Under the pieces are notes generated by a model. The model worked only from the letters and a program-made list of their open reading frames with translations, did not search any database and was not told the DNA's origin. DNA of 64,000 nt from Ectopseudomonas mendocina (lineage in GTDB: Bacteria; Pseudomonadota; Gammaproteobacteria; Pseudomonadales; Pseudomonadaceae), in assembly GCF_016008875.1 (NCBI RefSeq), contig NZ_JADTQG010000010.1, positions 124,001 through 188,000 of the forward strand. Direction: 5' to 3'. Shown one piece after another: positions 24,623-33,849 of the stretch. The number at the start of each line of letters is the position of its first letter. The stretch's first letter is position 1. The position numbers and the translations under genes were made by a program.

Positions 24623-25192
24623 CTAGTCAGTCGGTTTGAGCTGTTCGATGGCTCGCCGTGTTACCGCGTCGATATAGGACGGGTCGTTGTAGATCCGCGC
24701 CAGCAGAATCGCCCCTTCGTAATCGGCAACGAGCTGCCTGGCCTTGGGTTCAGCGCCAGCGGCACCTCCTGGCTCGAAGAGCTTGGCGAATGCGGCGATC
24801 CAGTCGTCCAGAAATGCGCGGATCGGCTCCATCAACTCCTTTCGGCCGTAGCTGGCATCAACGGCGATGACCCCCATCAGGCAGCCGATGGAGTCGTCCT
24901 GGAACAGCTTTTTCGCCCTCTGCCCCATGTCATGCAGCCTCTCCTCGGGAGGGCTCCCCTCTTCATAGGCGAGCGAGAACAACGACACCTTCAGACGCTG
25001 GTGCGTCCACCCCAGGACGTCCTTCAACAACGCGTCCTTGTTGGGGTAGTGGTGATAGAACGATGCCTTGGTCAGGCCGCAGGCCGTCGACAGCGCATCC
25101 ATCGTGGTGCCGTGATAGCCCAGGCGCTTGAAGGTGTTGGCGCAACGTTGCAGCAGCTCTTCGCGAGAAATCTTTGACGGACGCACGGACAT
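24623..25192 (-). CDS. TetR-family regulator of the acyl-CoA operon
   Basis: A 189-residue TetR protein with the helix-turn-helix TTMDALSTACGLTKASFYHHYPNK near residues 28-51 and a C-terminal domain of the kind found with acyl-CoA-related regulators. The start at 25192 was chosen over an upstream in-frame ATG because the helix-turn-helix then lies at the usual distance. It is divergent from the crotonase-led operon, with two palindromic operators in the gap. Confidence 0.86.
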   Translation of the reverse strand: MSVRPSKISREELLQRCANTFKRLGYHGTTMDALSTACGLTKASFYHHYPNKDALLKDVLGWTHQRLKVSLFSLAYEEGSPPEERLHDMGQRAKKLFQDDSIGCLMGVIAVDASYGRKELMEPIRAFLDDWIAAFAKLFEPGGAAGAEPKARQLVADYEGAILLARIYNDPSYIDAVTRRAIEQLKPTD

Positions 25193-25247
25193 TTCCTGCT
25201 CTCGATAATGCGGGCTGATCATACGACATAAGCCATGTCTTCTCAAT

Positions 25248-25296
25248 TTGACGATTACCAAATGTTTGGTTAGCTTTCTAAAACCGAACATTCGGT
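25248..25296. promoter_or_regulatory. Two TetR-type operators and promoter of the acyl-CoA operon
   Basis: ACCAAATGTTTGGT (25257-25270) and ACCGAACATTCGGT (25283-25296) are two palindromes with perfect 6-base arms and the same architecture, 26 bases centre to centre. The first fills the 17-base gap between a TTGACG (25248-25253) and TAGCTT (25271-25276), a plausible weak promoter reading toward the crotonase gene. Occupation by TetR would block this promoter. Confidence 0.75.
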
Positions 25297-25339
25297 AAGT
25301 AATAATTCACTGCCTAACCCATCGCAGGAGAAGCATCTC

Positions 25340-26137
25340 ATGAGCGAAGCGAATAGCGGCCCAGGTCGCGTCACCCGTGAACAACGCGGCAACCTGTTCC
25401 TGGTCGGCCTGGACAGGGCCGGGAAACGGAACGCTTTCGACAGCGCCATGCTCACGGACCTGGCCCTCGCCCTCGGCGAATACGAAGGCAACGACGAACT
25501 GCGTTGTGCGGTGGTCTTCGCTCACGGCGAGCACTTCACGGCCGGGCTTGACCTGATGGAACTGACGCCGAAGCTGGCCTCCGGCGGATTCAAATACCCG
25601 GACACAGGCATCGACCCCTGGGGCGTGTCCAAACCGCGCCGCACCAAGCCGGTCGTCGTTGCGGTACAGGGCACCTGCTGGACGGCCGGGATAGAGCTGG
25701 TGCTCAACGCGGACATCGCCATCGCCGCCCGGAACACACGCTTCGCGCACCTGGAGGTGCTGCGCGGCATTCCACCTTCCGGTGGCTCCACGGTGCGCTT
25801 CACCCAAGCGGCCGGCTGGACCAACGCGATGCGCTACATGCTGACGGGTGAAGAGTTCGGCGCAAACGACGCACTGAACATGCGCCTGCTGACCGAGGTC
25901 GTCGAGCCCGGCCAGGAGCTGGCCCGCGCCATCGAGTATGCCGAGCGCATCGCCAAGGCAGCGCCTCTCGCGATCAAGGCGACGCTGCAGTCAGCCTTCC
26001 AGGCCAGAGACGAGGGCGATGACGCAGCGCTTTCGCAGCTCAACGCATTGCTGTTCAGCCTGATCAGCAGCGAAGACGTGCGCGAAGGCGTCATGGCCAT
26101 GCTGCAGAAGCGTGAGCCACTGTTCAAAGGCCGCTAG
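25340..26137 (+). CDS. Enoyl-CoA hydratase/isomerase (crotonase) family protein
   Basis: A 265-residue crotonase with HFTAGLDLMEL (oxyanion loop, about residue 63) and VQGTCWTAGIELVLNADIAIA near residue 109. The glutamates of classical hydratases are not both obvious, so the exact reaction (hydratase, isomerase or other) is open. AGGAG sits nine bases before the start. It is the first gene of the operon behind the two TetR operators. Confidence 0.82.
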   Translation: MSEANSGPGRVTREQRGNLFLVGLDRAGKRNAFDSAMLTDLALALGEYEGNDELRCAVVFAHGEHFTAGLDLMELTPKLASGGFKYPDTGIDPWGVSKPRRTKPVVVAVQGTCWTAGIELVLNADIAIAARNTRFAHLEVLRGIPPSGGSTVRFTQAAGWTNAMRYMLTGEEFGANDALNMRLLTEVVEPGQELARAIEYAERIAKAAPLAIKATLQSAFQARDEGDDAALSQLNALLFSLISSEDVREGVMAMLQKREPLFKGR

Positions 26138-26222
26138 CACCCGCCCTGGCGAGAGAGGCGTGCCCTCGCCCCTCTCGTACACCCGTAGCCAATGCCCACA
26201 TGGTCAGCCAGAGCAGCCCTCG

Positions 26223-27911
26223 ATGAATCATCCGAACAAGAAAGAGAACAGCAGGTTGAGGGTCGTGAGCACCCAGGACAACAACGAACTGCATGAACCG
26301 GCAGTGGACACGCTGGATGAACTGCTTCGCCGAGGTGCTGTTCGCGCGCCTGAAGCCGCTGCGCTTTCGGCCCTGGGCGTGGATGTCAGCTATGCCGACC
26401 TGCAGACCATGAGTGCCTCGATCGCAGCCTGGCTGACAGGTCAGGGGCTCGAGCCAGGCGCCTGCGTTGCTGTTGCCCTGCCCAATCTCCTGGCGCATCC
26501 CATTGCCTGCCTGGGCATCATCCGCGCAGGACTGACAGCCGTATGTGTAAACCCGCTCTACACCGGGCAGGAGCTGGTTCACATATTCGAGGACAGCGAC
26601 GTCAAGGCCGTATTCTTTTTCGACCCCATGAGCGGCCCGATGCAGCATGCAGTACAGGCGGCAGGCATCGCAATCTCGGTCCGAGTCACCCCGGGCGACA
26701 TGCTGGGATGGAGGCGCCCGCTGGTGAACTGGATCGCCAAGAGACGCCTTCGAGGACAATCGGCAGCCGTAGAGAACGCGGTGTCCTGGCGGCGCGTGAT
26801 ATCGACCCGCCCCGTCGCCAGCGAACAGATGGCAAGGCCCGAGGCTCGGCAGATCGCCTTCATCATCTATAGCGGCGGAACGACGGGACAACCCAAGGGC
26901 GTCCCGATCAGCCATCGCGCCCTGCTGCACAACGTGGCACAGCAGTACTCGGCATTGCGGCAGCATCTGAGCGACCGGGCCGAGCACGAATACGTCCTGC
27001 TGCTGGCCGTCCCGCTCTACCACATCCTCGGCCTCGGCAACCTGTTGTTCAGCCTGGCACGAGGAGGCAAGGCCGTGCTGGTGATGAACCCACGAGATAC
27101 TGCAGCCCTGGCCAGAGAGTGGGCACGTCATCGCATCAGCAGTTTTCCCGGCGTGAACACGCTGTACAGCGCTCTGCTCGAGCACGGTGAGTTCAGAGCC
27201 CTTGATTTCAGCTCGCTGGTCATCTGCCTTGGCGCCGGCATGCCCGTCTCTGAGGCTACCGCCAAGCACTGGTATCAGGTTACCGGGTGCCACATAACCG
27301 AGGCCTACGGAATGACCGAAACCGGGTTGATTTCCTGTAATCCGGCGGGTCGTTCCCGGCCTGGATCGGTCGGCCTGCCGGTCAGCGGAATCGAGATATC
27401 GCTGCGTGACGAGAGCGACAGCGAGGTCACCATCGGAGAAGGCGAGATCTGCGTCAGAAGCCCGGCAATCATGAGCGGCTACTGGAAACGTGAGGCTGAC
27501 AACGCCTCGGCGTTCACCTCCGACGGTTTCTTTCGAACGGGTGACGTCGGTACCTTCGATGCCGATGGTTATCTACGCATCATCGACCGCAAGAAGGAGA
27601 TGATCATCTGCTCCGGATTCAAGGTTTTCCCTTCTGAGGTCGAGCGCGTCCTCAATGCCCATCCAGGCATCCGTGAGTCGGCGGTGATACCCACACCTGA
27701 TGACAAGGCCGGAGAAGTGCCTGTCGCCTATATCGTCCGCCGCCAACCCTACCTGGAGGAGCAACACGTGATGAAACACTGCGAAAAACACCTGGTCAGC
27801 TACAAACGACCACGGCGCATCATCTTTTGCGACGAACTGCCCAAGAGCGCCGTGGGCAAGGTCCTGCGCAAAGCGCTGATCGAAAGCCATGCGCGGGAGC
27901 GAAACCAATGA
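26223..27911 (+). CDS. AMP-forming acyl-CoA ligase
   Basis: A 562-residue ANL-superfamily ligase. The P-loop motif YSGGTTGQPKG is near residue 219, EAYGMTETG near residue 360, the hinge TGDVGTFDADGYLRIIDRKKE near residue 440, and the catalytic lysine in SAVGKVLRK near residue 545. It resembles long-chain or medium-chain fatty acyl-CoA synthetases (FadD-like). It would activate the acid substrate for the flanking crotonases. An in-frame start at 26112 is possible but lacks family similarity. Confidence 0.87.
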   Translation: MNHPNKKENSRLRVVSTQDNNELHEPAVDTLDELLRRGAVRAPEAAALSALGVDVSYADLQTMSASIAAWLTGQGLEPGACVAVALPNLLAHPIACLGIIRAGLTAVCVNPLYTGQELVHIFEDSDVKAVFFFDPMSGPMQHAVQAAGIAISVRVTPGDMLGWRRPLVNWIAKRRLRGQSAAVENAVSWRRVISTRPVASEQMARPEARQIAFIIYSGGTTGQPKGVPISHRALLHNVAQQYSALRQHLSDRAEHEYVLLLAVPLYHILGLGNLLFSLARGGKAVLVMNPRDTAALAREWARHRISSFPGVNTLYSALLEHGEFRALDFSSLVICLGAGMPVSEATAKHWYQVTGCHITEAYGMTETGLISCNPAGRSRPGSVGLPVSGIEISLRDESDSEVTIGEGEICVRSPAIMSGYWKREADNASAFTSDGFFRTGDVGTFDADGYLRIIDRKKEMIICSGFKVFPSEVERVLNAHPGIRESAVIPTPDDKAGEVPVAYIVRRQPYLEEQHVMKHCEKHLVSYKRPRRIIFCDELPKSAVGKVLRKALIESHARERNQ

Positions 27912-28822
27912 GTCGCCTGTCCGCGCATCCCGGTACGGTCGAACCGATCAGCCTGCTGGCCAGCGATGGCTATCGTCTCGCAGCCACCCGCTACGCTGCC
28001 TGTGGCAGGCAAAAGGGCAACCTCATCGTGGCCGGCGCCACCGGCGTTCAGCAGCGCTACTATCGGCGTTTCGCAGAACACGCGAGTGCACAGGGTTTCA
28101 ATGTGCTGACCCTTGACTACCGGGGCGTCGGCGGCTCACGACCCAGGTCGCTCAAGGGCTTCGAGATGTCCTATCTGGACTGGGGGTTCCAGGACCTGGC
28201 TGCGGCAGTGGAGTTCATGGCAGACGACCTGCCGCTCTACTGGGTGGGACACTCGTTCGGCGGTCATGGCCTCGGCCTGCTGCCCAATCACCACAAGGTC
28301 AGCGCCGCTTACTGCTTCGGCTCGGGTGCCGGCTGGGCCGGCTGGATGCCCAGGGCAGAAGCGCTCAAGGTTCGCCTCCTGTGGTCCACCATCCTGCCGC
28401 TGATCGTTTCCTGGAAAGGCTATATGGCCTGGAGCCTTCTCGGCATGGGCGATGACCTGCCGCTGGGTGTCTACAAGGACTGGAAACGCTGGTGCGCGCA
28501 CCCTCACTACTTCTTTGACGACCCGTCCATGCAGGCTGTGACCAGGAAGTATGCCGACATTCGCCTGCCCTGCGTGTTCTCCAACGCCGTCGATGATCCC
28601 TGGGCACCTCCCGCGTCGCGGGACGCGTTCGTCAAGGGCTACCGCAATGCAGACCTGGCGATCCAGGACCTGAAGCCTGGCGAAACGGGTGAGCCCATCG
28701 GCCACATGGGCTACTTCAGAGCGTCCTCCACATACATCTGGGATGAAATGCTCGACTGGTTCCAGGCGATCAGCGCTGATAGCAGCGCCCACCCATATGC
28801 CGATGCGAGCGTCGCGCAATGA
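27908..28822 (+). CDS. Alpha/beta hydrolase
   Basis: A 304-residue soluble hydrolase with the nucleophile elbow GHSFGGH near residue 114, a probable acid in NAVDDPWAPP near residue 232, and the histidine in IGHMGYF near residue 265. It overlaps the ligase stop and the nitroreductase start by four bases each. The family (predicted alpha/beta hydrolases with DYRGVGGSRP) has no agreed substrate. It may open an ester or lactone before ligation. Confidence 0.8.
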   Translation: MSRLSAHPGTVEPISLLASDGYRLAATRYAACGRQKGNLIVAGATGVQQRYYRRFAEHASAQGFNVLTLDYRGVGGSRPRSLKGFEMSYLDWGFQDLAAAVEFMADDLPLYWVGHSFGGHGLGLLPNHHKVSAAYCFGSGAGWAGWMPRAEALKVRLLWSTILPLIVSWKGYMAWSLLGMGDDLPLGVYKDWKRWCAHPHYFFDDPSMQAVTRKYADIRLPCVFSNAVDDPWAPPASRDAFVKGYRNADLAIQDLKPGETGEPIGHMGYFRASSTYIWDEMLDWFQAISADSSAHPYADASVAQ

Positions 28823-29550
28823 CCACGGCGGACGGCACGACGACAGATAGCACAGCCGCCGGCTTTCGCGCGCTGGTCGACGGGCGCCGTGCGGTACGTT
28901 GCTTTACCGGGCAGCAGGTGCCCGATGCCGTCATCAGGGATTGCCTGGAGACCGCCGTCCTGGCACCCAGCTCATGCAACCTTCAGCCATGGTCGTTCGT
29001 CGTCGTCACAGACCCGCAGCGGCTCGAACGCCTGCACCCGGTCTGTCTGGGACAACGTGCAGCCAGAGCGCCCCTGATCATTGCCGTTCTGGCACGCCCC
29101 GATACCTGGAAGTCCGCGTGCCAGGAAATTCTGCAACGCTGGCCCGCCACCGAGGTGCCGCCCGCCGTCGAGCGCTTCTACACGACGAGCGCGCCACGCC
29201 AGTACAACCAGGGGCAACTGGGATGGAGGGGCTTGCTGAAGCGCGGCCTGACGTACGTGACAGGCTTGCGCAAAGCGGTCATGCGCACACCCAACAGCCA
29301 GGGCCAGATGCGCCTTTGGGCGGTGAAATCCACCGCACTGGCGGCGCAGAACCTGATGCTGGCGTTCCAGAGCCATGGCTACGCCACCTGCCCCATGGAA
29401 GGCTTCGATGAGAAGCGGTTGAGGAAGGTCCTGCCCCTGCCCCGCCAGGCAATCCCCATCATGCTCCTGGCAGTAGGCCAACCGGGGGAGCGGGCGATCC
29501 ACGCTCCCAGGCTACGCTTCCCTGTCGAACAGTGCGTCACCTGGTACTGA
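28819..29550 (+). CDS. Nitroreductase-family flavoprotein
   Basis: A 243-residue nitroreductase with the FMN-contacting start RRAVRCFTGQQVPD near residue 24 and APSSCNLQPWSFVVV near residue 49. Proteins of this family reduce nitro groups, quinones or enones using NAD(P)H. Overlap with the hydrolase gene shows tight coupling. Its presence in an acyl-CoA operon suggests reduction of an unsaturated or nitro-bearing substrate; this is inference. Confidence 0.82.
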   Translation: MTTADGTTTDSTAAGFRALVDGRRAVRCFTGQQVPDAVIRDCLETAVLAPSSCNLQPWSFVVVTDPQRLERLHPVCLGQRAARAPLIIAVLARPDTWKSACQEILQRWPATEVPPAVERFYTTSAPRQYNQGQLGWRGLLKRGLTYVTGLRKAVMRTPNSQGQMRLWAVKSTALAAQNLMLAFQSHGYATCPMEGFDEKRLRKVLPLPRQAIPIMLLAVGQPGERAIHAPRLRFPVEQCVTWY

Positions 29551-29582
29551 AGCGTCCCGATAACAACAAGAGAGCCGCCGAA

Positions 29583-30428
29583 ATGGTCTTTACCGAAATC
29601 GAATACGAGGCCCTCGGGCCGATCAGGATCATCCGCCTGAACCGTCCCGAGAAACGCAACTGCATTGGCCCCACCACGCATGAAGAACTGATCGAGGCCT
29701 GGCGCCGCTTTCGCGACGACGATGAGGCGCTGGTCGCGATCATGACAGGCGCCGGCGACAAGGCATTCTGCGCCGGCGGCGACCTGGAAGCAGGATTGAC
29801 CCTGGTGCCATCTTCAGCCGAGGAGATCGCAGCACACGATCGTGGAGAGCGCCCCGGCATTCTCGGCCCCAGCCGCTGGACCGACATCTACAAACCCGTG
29901 ATCGCGGCAGTCAACGGCGTGGCGTACGCCGGTGGCCTGGAATGGGCCTGTTTCGCGGACATCCGTATTGCCGAGGAACACGCCTCGTTCGGCGTGACAT
30001 GCCGACGCTGGAACATCGGACTCGCTGACGGTGGTAGCCAGCGACTACCGCGAATAATCGGCATGGGCAGGGCCATGGAGCTCATCCTGACCGGGCGAGT
30101 CATTTCCGCGCACGAAGCGCTGGCCATGGGGTTGGCTAACGAGGTCGTCGCGAAGGGCCATTCATTGACCCGCGCGATGGAACTGGCGACCTTCCTTTGC
30201 GCACTGCCACAACCAGCCATGCGCTCTGACAAGGAAGCTGCAGTGCGTGGATTCGGCCAGCCTCTGGCCGAGGGGTTACGCATCGAGGCCGAGTGTTTCA
30301 ACCGGTCTATCCACCACGAAGAAACCCGAGAAGGCCTGAGGCGTTTTCTTCAGCGTGATCACCCGGATCGCCGGGTCGGCGAGCCCAACCAGACGCCTGG
30401 TCTGGTTCGAGACCAAGGGGGTAAGTGA
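29583..30428 (+). CDS. Enoyl-CoA hydratase/isomerase (crotonase) family protein
   Basis: A 281-residue crotonase with AFCAGGDLEAG near residue 61 and VNGVAYAGGLEWACFADIRIA near residue 108, and a C-terminal helical region. It differs clearly from the first crotonase of the operon, so the two probably do different steps. The stop overlaps the start of the next gene (TGATG). The start at 29583 was chosen because the family core begins there. Confidence 0.84.
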   Translation: MVFTEIEYEALGPIRIIRLNRPEKRNCIGPTTHEELIEAWRRFRDDDEALVAIMTGAGDKAFCAGGDLEAGLTLVPSSAEEIAAHDRGERPGILGPSRWTDIYKPVIAAVNGVAYAGGLEWACFADIRIAEEHASFGVTCRRWNIGLADGGSQRLPRIIGMGRAMELILTGRVISAHEALAMGLANEVVAKGHSLTRAMELATFLCALPQPAMRSDKEAAVRGFGQPLAEGLRIEAECFNRSIHHEETREGLRRFLQRDHPDRRVGEPNQTPGLVRDQGGK

Positions 30429-30865
30429 TGAACCACTATCAGTTGCTTCAGCTTCACCTGTTCGCCGTTGCCTTCTGGTTGGGAGTGGTCGCTGTGGAAT
30501 ATCTGCTGGAACGGACCCGAGCCCAGAGCAGGAGTCACGGCTTCACCATTGCCCAGTTGCATCGCAAGATCGATCTGTTCTTCGAAACGCCCGCCTTTCT
30601 GGTCGTGCTGCTGACCGGCATCCTGCTTTTCGAGCCTGGACGTTTCGATGGCATCTACGCGCTGAAAGTAGTCGCCGGTGCAATAGCCGTAGTGGGCAAC
30701 ATGATCTGCCTGGTGCCGGTACTGCAACGGCATGCTGCCGCGCAACGGGACGACCTGGGCAATGTCATTGCCCAGTCCAGACTGATCGACAGGATATCGC
30801 TGACGGCAATACCGGCCGGACTGATCGCGCTGGCCTGCGGCCTGTATTTGGCGGCTGTGCGCTGA
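30428..30865 (+). CDS. Small membrane protein, about four membrane segments
   Basis: A 145-residue hydrophobic protein with four predicted membrane segments (about residues 8-26, 50-68, 74-96 and 120-142). It resembles DUF2269/CopD-like small membrane proteins, but I cannot name it with certainty. It is the last gene of the acyl-CoA operon, before a hairpin terminator at 30946. It may be a transporter helper or a cytochrome-like membrane anchor. Confidence 0.65.
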   Translation: MNHYQLLQLHLFAVAFWLGVVAVEYLLERTRAQSRSHGFTIAQLHRKIDLFFETPAFLVVLLTGILLFEPGRFDGIYALKVVAGAIAVVGNMICLVPVLQRHAAAQRDDLGNVIAQSRLIDRISLTAIPAGLIALACGLYLAAVR

Positions 30866-30945
30866 CTTCGCGTGCGGGCGCACTGACGCACGCGCTACAA
30901 CAGGGCTACTCCCCTGCTTGGCCGGCCTTATCCGGCTGGCCCCTT

Positions 30946-30972
30946 AAGCCGCCTTGATGGTGGCTTCTTTTT
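30946..30972 (+). terminator. Rho-independent terminator after the acyl-CoA operon
   Basis: The stem AAGCCGCC/GGTGGCTT (one G-T pair) has a 5-base loop and is followed by CTTTTT. It is the only clear terminator in the 560-base gap before traG. Confidence 0.75.
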
Positions 30973-31125
30973 ATCGATGCCGAACATCCCGCTGTCAGAG
31001 CACATAAAACGAGACGTCGTCTCAGCAACTTACTCAATTTGCTGTATGAGCACGTGACGTTAGAAGACTGTCAGGACGCTGCCCCAGGTTACACAGCACA
31101 GACAGATCGAAAACCTCGGTATAAC

Positions 31126-31151
31126 TGAATCGCCCCTAGTTTTGTAGCCAC
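31126..31151. repeat. Solo end of an IS3-family element
   Basis: These 26 bases match the terminal repeat of the complete IS at 43388-44618 (the 44593-44618 end) at 24 positions, starting TGAATCGCCCCTAGT. Weaker similarity continues for about 30 bases inward. No transposase is present, so this is the scar of a related element. It lies between the cargo and traG. The rest of the 30866-31426 gap holds a terminator and no gene I can support. Confidence 0.65.
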
Positions 31152-31426
31152 CGCCAAGCTACAAGGGAGGCCTGCTAAGTCTTGCGTAACCGTCCGCTTT
31201 TGACCGTTTTCCGCCTGATGCAACCGGCAGCAGTCGTTCGCCACCTAATGAACGTTTACACCACACCGTGCTGATTTTACCTGCCATCCGCCACAAGGTG
31301 ATGTGTTGCCCCAACCTTCTTAATCCCAGCCGAAACGGTCTTTGACCCCTACGCCTCCAGTACCGAACCTCTCGCCCGCGGCACATCTGCGTGCCGTGCG
31401 TTTTTTCTGGGAGGTTGGGTTCAAGG

Positions 31427-33418
31427 ATGCATGCAACAACGGTGCTGTACGGCCAGGTTCTGGTGGTATTGGCCATTACCCTTTCCGGCGTTTGGAGTGC
31501 CACACAGTGGACGGCGGCCGCGCTCGGCTATCAAGCCCGCTTGGGAGCACCTTGGTTCGAGTTGCTGGGCACTCCGGTCTATCACCCCTGGCGTCTGTTC
31601 GAGTGGTGGTTTGTCTTCGATGCCTATGCCCCGGACGTATTCAACGTCGGTGGCAGCATCGCTGCTTGCAGTAGCCTGCTGGCATTGGTGGTGGCCATCG
31701 GCATGGCAATCTGGCGCGCGCGCCAGGCACGCAGGGTCACCACCTACGGTTCGGCGCGCTGGGCCGGTGCGGATGAGGTTCGCAAGGCTGGCCTGACCCA
31801 ACCGGCAGGTGTGTTCCTCGGTCAGTTCGACGATCAGTACCTGCGCCACCAAGGCCCTGAGCATGTGCTGACCTTCGCGCCGACGCGTTCGGGCAAGGGC
31901 GTCGGCCTAGTGGTACCCACCCTGCTCTCCTGGCCCGCTTCGGCGGTGATCCACGATATCAAGGGAGAGAACTGGAGCCTGACTGCGGGATGGCGTTCGC
32001 GCTTCTCCCACTGCCTGTTGTTCAACCCCACCGACCTGGCCTCGGCCGCCTACAACCCGCTACTCGAAGTGCGTCGCGGTGCCCACGAGGTGCGCGACGT
32101 ACAGAACATCGCCGACATCCTGGTCGACCCTGAGGGCGCGCTGGAGCGGCGCAACCACTGGGAGAAGACCAGCCACGCGCTGCTGGTCGGCGCCATCCTG
32201 CATGTGCTCTACGCCGGCGAGGACAAGACCCTGCGCGGTGTCGCCAACTTCCTCTCCGATCCGGCCTGCACCTTCGAGCTGACCCTGCACCGGATGATGA
32301 CCACGCCGCACCTGGGCGATGCACCGCACCCGGTGGTGGCCTCGGCGGCGCGGGAGGTGCTGAACAAGAGCGACAACGAGCGCTCGGGCGTGCTGTCCAC
32401 GGCCATGTCCTTCCTCGGTCTGTATCGCGATCCAACGGTGGCCGAGGTCACCTCGCGCTGCGACTGGCGCATCGCCGACCTGATCTCAGCCGAGCATCCG
32501 GTGTCGTTGTATCTGGTGGTGCCGCCCTCGGATATCAGCCGCACCAAGCCGCTGATCCGCCTGATCCTCAACCAGGTAGGCAGGCGCCTGACCGAGTCGC
32601 TCGACGGCTCCGACGGTATCGAGCGTCGGCACAAGCTGCTGCTGATGCTCGATGAGTTTCCGGCGCTAGGACGGTTGGACTTTTTCGAGACGGCCCTGGC
32701 CTTCATGGCCGGCTATGGGCTGCGCGCCTTTCTGATCTCGCAGTCGCTGAACCAGATCGACAAGGCCTACGGCCAGAACCACTCGATCCTCGACAACTGC
32801 CATGTGCGGGTGACCTTCGCCACCAACGACGAACGCACCGCCAAGCGCATCTCCGAGACCCTGGGCACCGCCACCGAACTGCGCGCGCAGCGCAACTACG
32901 CCGGCCACCGACTGGCGCCCTGGCTGGGCCATCTGATGGTCTCGCGCCAGGAAACCGCACGCCCGCTACTGACTCCAGGCGAGGTGATGCAACTGCCCAA
33001 CGACGAGGCCGTGGTGATGCTCTCCGGCCTCGCACCGATCCGCGCCAAGAAGCTGCGCTACTTCACCGACGCCAACTTCCAGAGCCGGGTGCTGCCTGCC
33101 CCGCGCTTGCAGCCGGGCCGCTATGCCGACGCACCGTCGCCACGCGCAGACGATTGGAGCGACCTGGCCGTGCCTTCGGCCCCCGACGCTGCGCCGGCTC
33201 ACTTGGCCAATGTAGAAAGCGTCGAGGACGGCGGCCCACGCCGTCAGCCCGAACTAGAGGAGCTCGTCCAGTTGCCGGATCACGACGAGCTAGCTAGCGA
33301 CCTGCTCCTGCTCGACGAGGACGACAGCCCCACTCCCTTCCCCACCCAGCCGGATCCGCGCCTACAGCGCGTGGCGCGGCTGGCCGCCCTCGACCCTGAC
33401 GATGGAATAGCCCTATGA
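31427..33418 (+). CDS. traG: TraG/VirD4-type coupling protein (T4CP)
   Basis: A 663-residue coupling ATPase. Two N-terminal membrane segments (about residues 7-27 and 75-95) are followed by Walker A APTRSGKGVG near residue 150 and Walker B LLLMLDEFPALG near residue 404. It carries the relaxase-DNA complex to the Trb channel. The start at 31427 was chosen over 31391 because GGGAGG sits upstream and the membrane segment then begins at the usual place. The acidic C-terminal tail (after about residue 590) is family-typical. The gene opens the conjugation operon, overlapping the copG stop/start. Confidence 0.92.
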   Translation: MHATTVLYGQVLVVLAITLSGVWSATQWTAAALGYQARLGAPWFELLGTPVYHPWRLFEWWFVFDAYAPDVFNVGGSIAACSSLLALVVAIGMAIWRARQARRVTTYGSARWAGADEVRKAGLTQPAGVFLGQFDDQYLRHQGPEHVLTFAPTRSGKGVGLVVPTLLSWPASAVIHDIKGENWSLTAGWRSRFSHCLLFNPTDLASAAYNPLLEVRRGAHEVRDVQNIADILVDPEGALERRNHWEKTSHALLVGAILHVLYAGEDKTLRGVANFLSDPACTFELTLHRMMTTPHLGDAPHPVVASAAREVLNKSDNERSGVLSTAMSFLGLYRDPTVAEVTSRCDWRIADLISAEHPVSLYLVVPPSDISRTKPLIRLILNQVGRRLTESLDGSDGIERRHKLLLMLDEFPALGRLDFFETALAFMAGYGLRAFLISQSLNQIDKAYGQNHSILDNCHVRVTFATNDERTAKRISETLGTATELRAQRNYAGHRLAPWLGHLMVSRQETARPLLTPGEVMQLPNDEAVVMLSGLAPIRAKKLRYFTDANFQSRVLPAPRLQPGRYADAPSPRADDWSDLAVPSAPDAAPAHLANVESVEDGGPRRQPELEELVQLPDHDELASDLLLLDEDDSPTPFPTQPDPRLQRVARLAALDPDDGIAL

Positions 33419-33849
33419 GCCGAGCCCGCCTCAATCTGTTTATCCAACCCGAGCATGCCAAGCGCCTGAACGAACTGGCAATCACCAAGGGCGTATCGAA
33501 GTCCTCGATCATCGCTGCGGCGCTGGCCTCCTGGCTGTCGCCCGAGTCCGGCGAGCAGCGCGAGGTGGCCATGGCCAAGCGTCTGGATCGACTGTCGCGC
33601 CAGTTCGAGCGGCTGGAGCGCGACCAGAACATCCTCATCGAGACCGTGGCGCTCTACGTGCGCTACTACCTCACGGTCAGCACACCGGTACCAGAGGCGC
33701 ATCAGGAAGCAGCACGCGCGCAGGGCAAGCTGCGCTTCAGCCAGTTCGTCGAACAACTGGGGCGCCACCTGCAGCGCGGACGCAGCCTGGTCAGAGACGT
33801 ACACGAAGAGGTTCAGGCAGAGGCTCAGGTCTCGGGAGAGCGTTCATGA
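33415..33849 (+). CDS. CopG/ribbon-helix-helix protein of the trb operon
   Basis: A 144-residue protein with an N-terminal ribbon-helix-helix (RLNLFIQPEHAKRLNELAITKGVSKSSIIAAAL, about residues 5-37, abbreviated) and a helical C-terminal part. A CopG-type gene between traG and trbB is standard in Tn4371-type ICEs. It is thought to regulate the transfer operon or act at oriT. It overlaps both neighbours by four bases. Confidence 0.88.
   Translation: MSRARLNLFIQPEHAKRLNELAITKGVSKSSIIAAALASWLSPESGEQREVAMAKRLDRLSRQFERLERDQNILIETVALYVRYYLTVSTPVPEAHQEAARAQGKLRFSQFVEQLGRHLQRGRSLVRDVHEEVQAEAQVSGERS

Noticed and set aside
31159-31503. Minus-strand open frame in the gap before traG
   Set aside because: It runs into the traG coding region and resembles no family. 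The gap contains intergenic repeats and an IS end instead.
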